From NCBI GenBank assembly GCA_964467985.1, contig CAYXTP010000007.1, positions 1 to 64,000 on the forward strand: a stretch of DNA of 64,000 nt. Reading direction: 5' to 3'. Source of the stretch: GCA-2720975 sp964467985 (lineage in GTDB: Bacteria > Planctomycetota > UBA1135 > GCA-002686595). Both the position numbers and the translations under genes were made by a program. Below are positions 62,267 to 64,000 of the stretch, in pieces (position 1 is the first letter of the stretch; the number at the start of each line of letters is the position of its first letter). The notes under the pieces are model-generated. The model was given only the letters and a program-made list of their open reading frames with translations. It had not been told where the DNA came from and did no database searches.

Positions 62267-63720
62267 GCCAACGAGGTGGGCAGATCGGAGGGGGCGGGGG
62301 CATGTCCATTGCCGGTCGCTTCGGCCTGTTCATGGGGTTGACCCTGTTGGTCGTCATGGGTGCCGGGGGCTACCTCCTGCTGGACAAGAGCCGTGAGGCG
62401 CTCAACCAGTCCGGGAGACAGATCCTCAGCGAGGTCGCCGCCCTCAACGCCGCGGAGGCAAAGGCCCAGCAGGCCACGATTGACGCCATCCTGGCGGAGT
62501 GCCGGGCGGGCCGCATGACCCTGGAAGAGGCCGTCCAAAAGCTCGCCAATCCGCCATCCCTCACCTACGAGGACGAGGGGCTCTCCACCCAGAACGGGAA
62601 CACCCGCTTTCATCACATCAAGTACACCGATGGCTTCGGTGAGGGGCAGGAGGGTTTCCTGCTTTTTCAAGGGGACCGGGCAACCGTGCTGGCACCGCGC
62701 GCGCTTGACGGCGGGCAATCGGACAGCTTGTTCGGCCTGATATTGGTCGTGACCGCAGCAATCGTCGTGATTGGGGCAGGTGTGGCGTTCGTGATCTCCT
62801 CCCAAGTCACCAAGCCCATCGAGCAACTGGTGGGCGATGTGCGCACTATCAGCCATGGCAACCTTCAACACCGCACGCGCGTAACTGGAGGGGGTGAAGT
62901 CTACCATTTGGCGCGCCAGGTCGATCGCATGGCGGCCGCCCTCGAGGAGGGCCAAGAAGTGGAGATGGAATTGGACAAGCGCGAGCGAGAGCGCGAAGTG
63001 GCCCAACGTGTGCGCGAGTCGCTGTTGCCCCATATCAAACCCGAGATTGGTGGGTACACCATCGGGGACTTCCATGTGGACGCGGCCGAGCCGGGCGGGG
63101 ACTTTCACGACTACATCGCCTACGACAACAAGCTGGCACTGCTCGTTTGCGAGGTTTCCGGGAAGGGTGTGCCGGGGGCCTTGGTGGGTTCGACGGCCCG
63201 GGCCTACCTCAGAAGCGAACTGGCACGCGGGGACGACATCGAGTTGGCCTTGCAGAGGGTCAACCGTCAGTTGGCCTCCGACGTGAGCCGCGGCATGTAC
63301 GTGACTCTGCTGTGTGTGGTTCTCGATCCGGCCGAGAACGTGGCCACTATGGCCTGCGCGGGTCACAAATTGCCGCTCATTCGCTTCGAAGCCTCCACGG
63401 GTCAAGTGCGACTCTTGCAACCCGAGGGTATCGCCCTGGGCTTCGACCGGGGCCCCATTTTCGAAGGCCGTCTAGAGCTTCTGCGCGTACCCATGGAGCC
63501 GGGGGATCGCCTAGTGTTGGCCAATACTGGCCCCGTCCGCGTTCCGAACGCGGAGGGCGTGGAGTTGGGAGAGAAGGGCCTCTACCGCGTGGTTTCTCGC
63601 AATGCGTCCGGAGCTCCGGAGGAAGCGGCCGAGGGCATCCTGACCGCCCTCGAGACTCGCATCGACGGAGCGGACTTTCCCGCGGATGTCTCACTGATCA
63701 TCCTTGGCCGGGAGGGGTGA
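62263..63720 (+). CDS. Membrane PP2C/SpoIIE-type phosphatase with HAMP domain
   Basis: About 485 residues from ATG 62263. The layout is membrane helix (about 18-40), a small outer domain (about 45-155), second helix (about 157-178), HAMP (about 180-230, SSQVTKPIEQLVGDVRTISH), then a SpoIIE-like phosphatase (about 245-485). Acidic metal sites are seen in FHVDAAEPGGDFHDYIAYDN and LLVCEVSGKGVPGALVGSTA, with a C-terminal DVSLIILGRE. Such enzymes often dephosphorylate an anti-anti-sigma factor in a partner-switch; no such partner lies in the window. It ends three bases before priA. Confidence 0.88.
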   Translation: MSQRGGQIGGGGGMSIAGRFGLFMGLTLLVVMGAGGYLLLDKSREALNQSGRQILSEVAALNAAEAKAQQATIDAILAECRAGRMTLEEAVQKLANPPSLTYEDEGLSTQNGNTRFHHIKYTDGFGEGQEGFLLFQGDRATVLAPRALDGGQSDSLFGLILVVTAAIVVIGAGVAFVISSQVTKPIEQLVGDVRTISHGNLQHRTRVTGGGEVYHLARQVDRMAAALEEGQEVEMELDKREREREVAQRVRESLLPHIKPEIGGYTIGDFHVDAAEPGGDFHDYIAYDNKLALLVCEVSGKGVPGALVGSTARAYLRSELARGDDIELALQRVNRQLASDVSRGMYVTLLCVVLDPAENVATMACAGHKLPLIRFEASTGQVRLLQPEGIALGFDRGPIFEGRLELLRVPMEPGDRLVLANTGPVRVPNAEGVELGEKGLYRVVSRNASGAPEEAAEGILTALETRIDGADFPADVSLIILGREG

Positions 63721-63723
63721 TTC

Positions 63724-64000
63724 ATGCGAGGCGAGCCCGCACAGGGGCTGTTCCCCGAGGTGACAGCCCCGGCAGCGGCCCACACAGGCGGCCCCTACTG
63801 CAACGTGGCGCTCAATCGGCCGATGCGCTGCGAGTACACCTACGCGGTTCCTGAGTCCTTTGCGGAAACCCTGGCCCCAGGTATGCGCGTGGCCGTCACC
63901 TTTGCGGGACGCCGCAGCGTCGGCGTAGTCGTTTCACTGGCCGACAGCTCGGACATCTCGCCCAAGCGCCTCAAGGCCATCAGTGATGTGCTCGACCCAG
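63724..64000 (+). CDS. priA: Primosomal protein N' (PriA), 5' part only
   Basis: The gene starts at ATG 63724 and runs off the right edge; 92 codons are visible. The visible part matches the PriA 3'-DNA-binding domain: CNVALNRPMRCEYTYAVPES, LAPGMRVAVTFAGRRSVGVV and KRLKAISDVLD. The helicase motifs lie beyond the window. PriA restarts stalled replication forks. In many bacteria it follows coaBC directly; here ftsK and six further genes stand between. Confidence 0.88.
   Translation, partial: MRGEPAQGLFPEVTAPAAAHTGGPYCNVALNRPMRCEYTYAVPESFAETLAPGMRVAVTFAGRRSVGVVVSLADSSDISPKRLKAISDVLDP

Noticed and set aside
62023..63420. A 465-codon open frame on the - strand
   Set aside because: Antisense to pgpA and the PP2C phosphatase, both with clear motifs; its composition (many His and Gln) is that of a shadow frame.
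1..64000. CRISPR arrays, transposases, integrases or phage genes
   Set aside because: No regularly spaced short repeats and no recombinase or phage-like protein were found; the only long repeat is the argS 3' end.

Overview
This is a GC-rich, gene-dense bacterial chromosome segment with about 55 protein genes, one tRNA, no rRNA and no phage, transposase or CRISPR signature that I can see. The gene content fits a free-living, probably marine Planctomycetota bacterium. That is inferred from a lipoprotein sulfatase, several secreted proteins with a recurring C-terminal domain ending in a PGxTWxFQxWYRD-type motif, TPR-rich secreted proteins, and a FliA/WhiG-type sigma factor with a Lys-rich tail. 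No rRNA or other taxonomic marker was available to confirm it.

Layout. 1-3 kb: BtuF/FecCD/FecE-type metal-chelate importer. 3-6.2 kb: sulfatase, sigma factor, adenine phosphoribosyltransferase. 6.3-12.5 kb: a turbulent zone with a decayed secreted-protein gene and a two-gene secreted module (Kelch protein plus sugar-dehydrogenase-like beta-propeller) that is flanked by a near-identical 641-bp duplication of the 3' end of argS; the intact argS lies on the right. 12.5-26 kb: ABC-F ATPase, PyrK-like flavoprotein, TMTC-like TPR membrane protein, NAD-epimerase, matrixin metalloprotease with a small secreted partner, mutY and a glycosyltransferase. 26-40 kb: flippase-like protein, large toroid/TPR secreted protein, an SGNH-flippase-SGNH surface-polysaccharide operon, Nudix, methyltransferase, M28 peptidase, DJ-1, TPR protein and an ECF sigma pair. 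40-50 kb: terminator, ugd, tRNA-Val, THUMP-like methyltransferase, degenerate receiver-Fis regulator, GT-C protein, and the cysteine desulfurase-thiI pair for tRNA thiolation. 50-64 kb: a housekeeping block on the + strand (aroF, tpiA, secG, yicC, gmk, split coaC/coaB, ftsK, an FtsK-like partner, rimO, pgsA, pgpA, a PP2C phosphatase, start of priA).

The most interesting item is the gene directly after ftsK (58119-59741). It has the FtsK layout (four membrane segments, long acidic linker, C-terminal gamma-type winged helix) but no RecA-type motor, and it is translationally coupled to ftsK. The second is the argS 3'-end duplication bracketing the Kelch/sugar-dehydrogenase module, which looks like a recent insertion or duplication. 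The third is the C-terminal domain shared by three secreted-protein loci.
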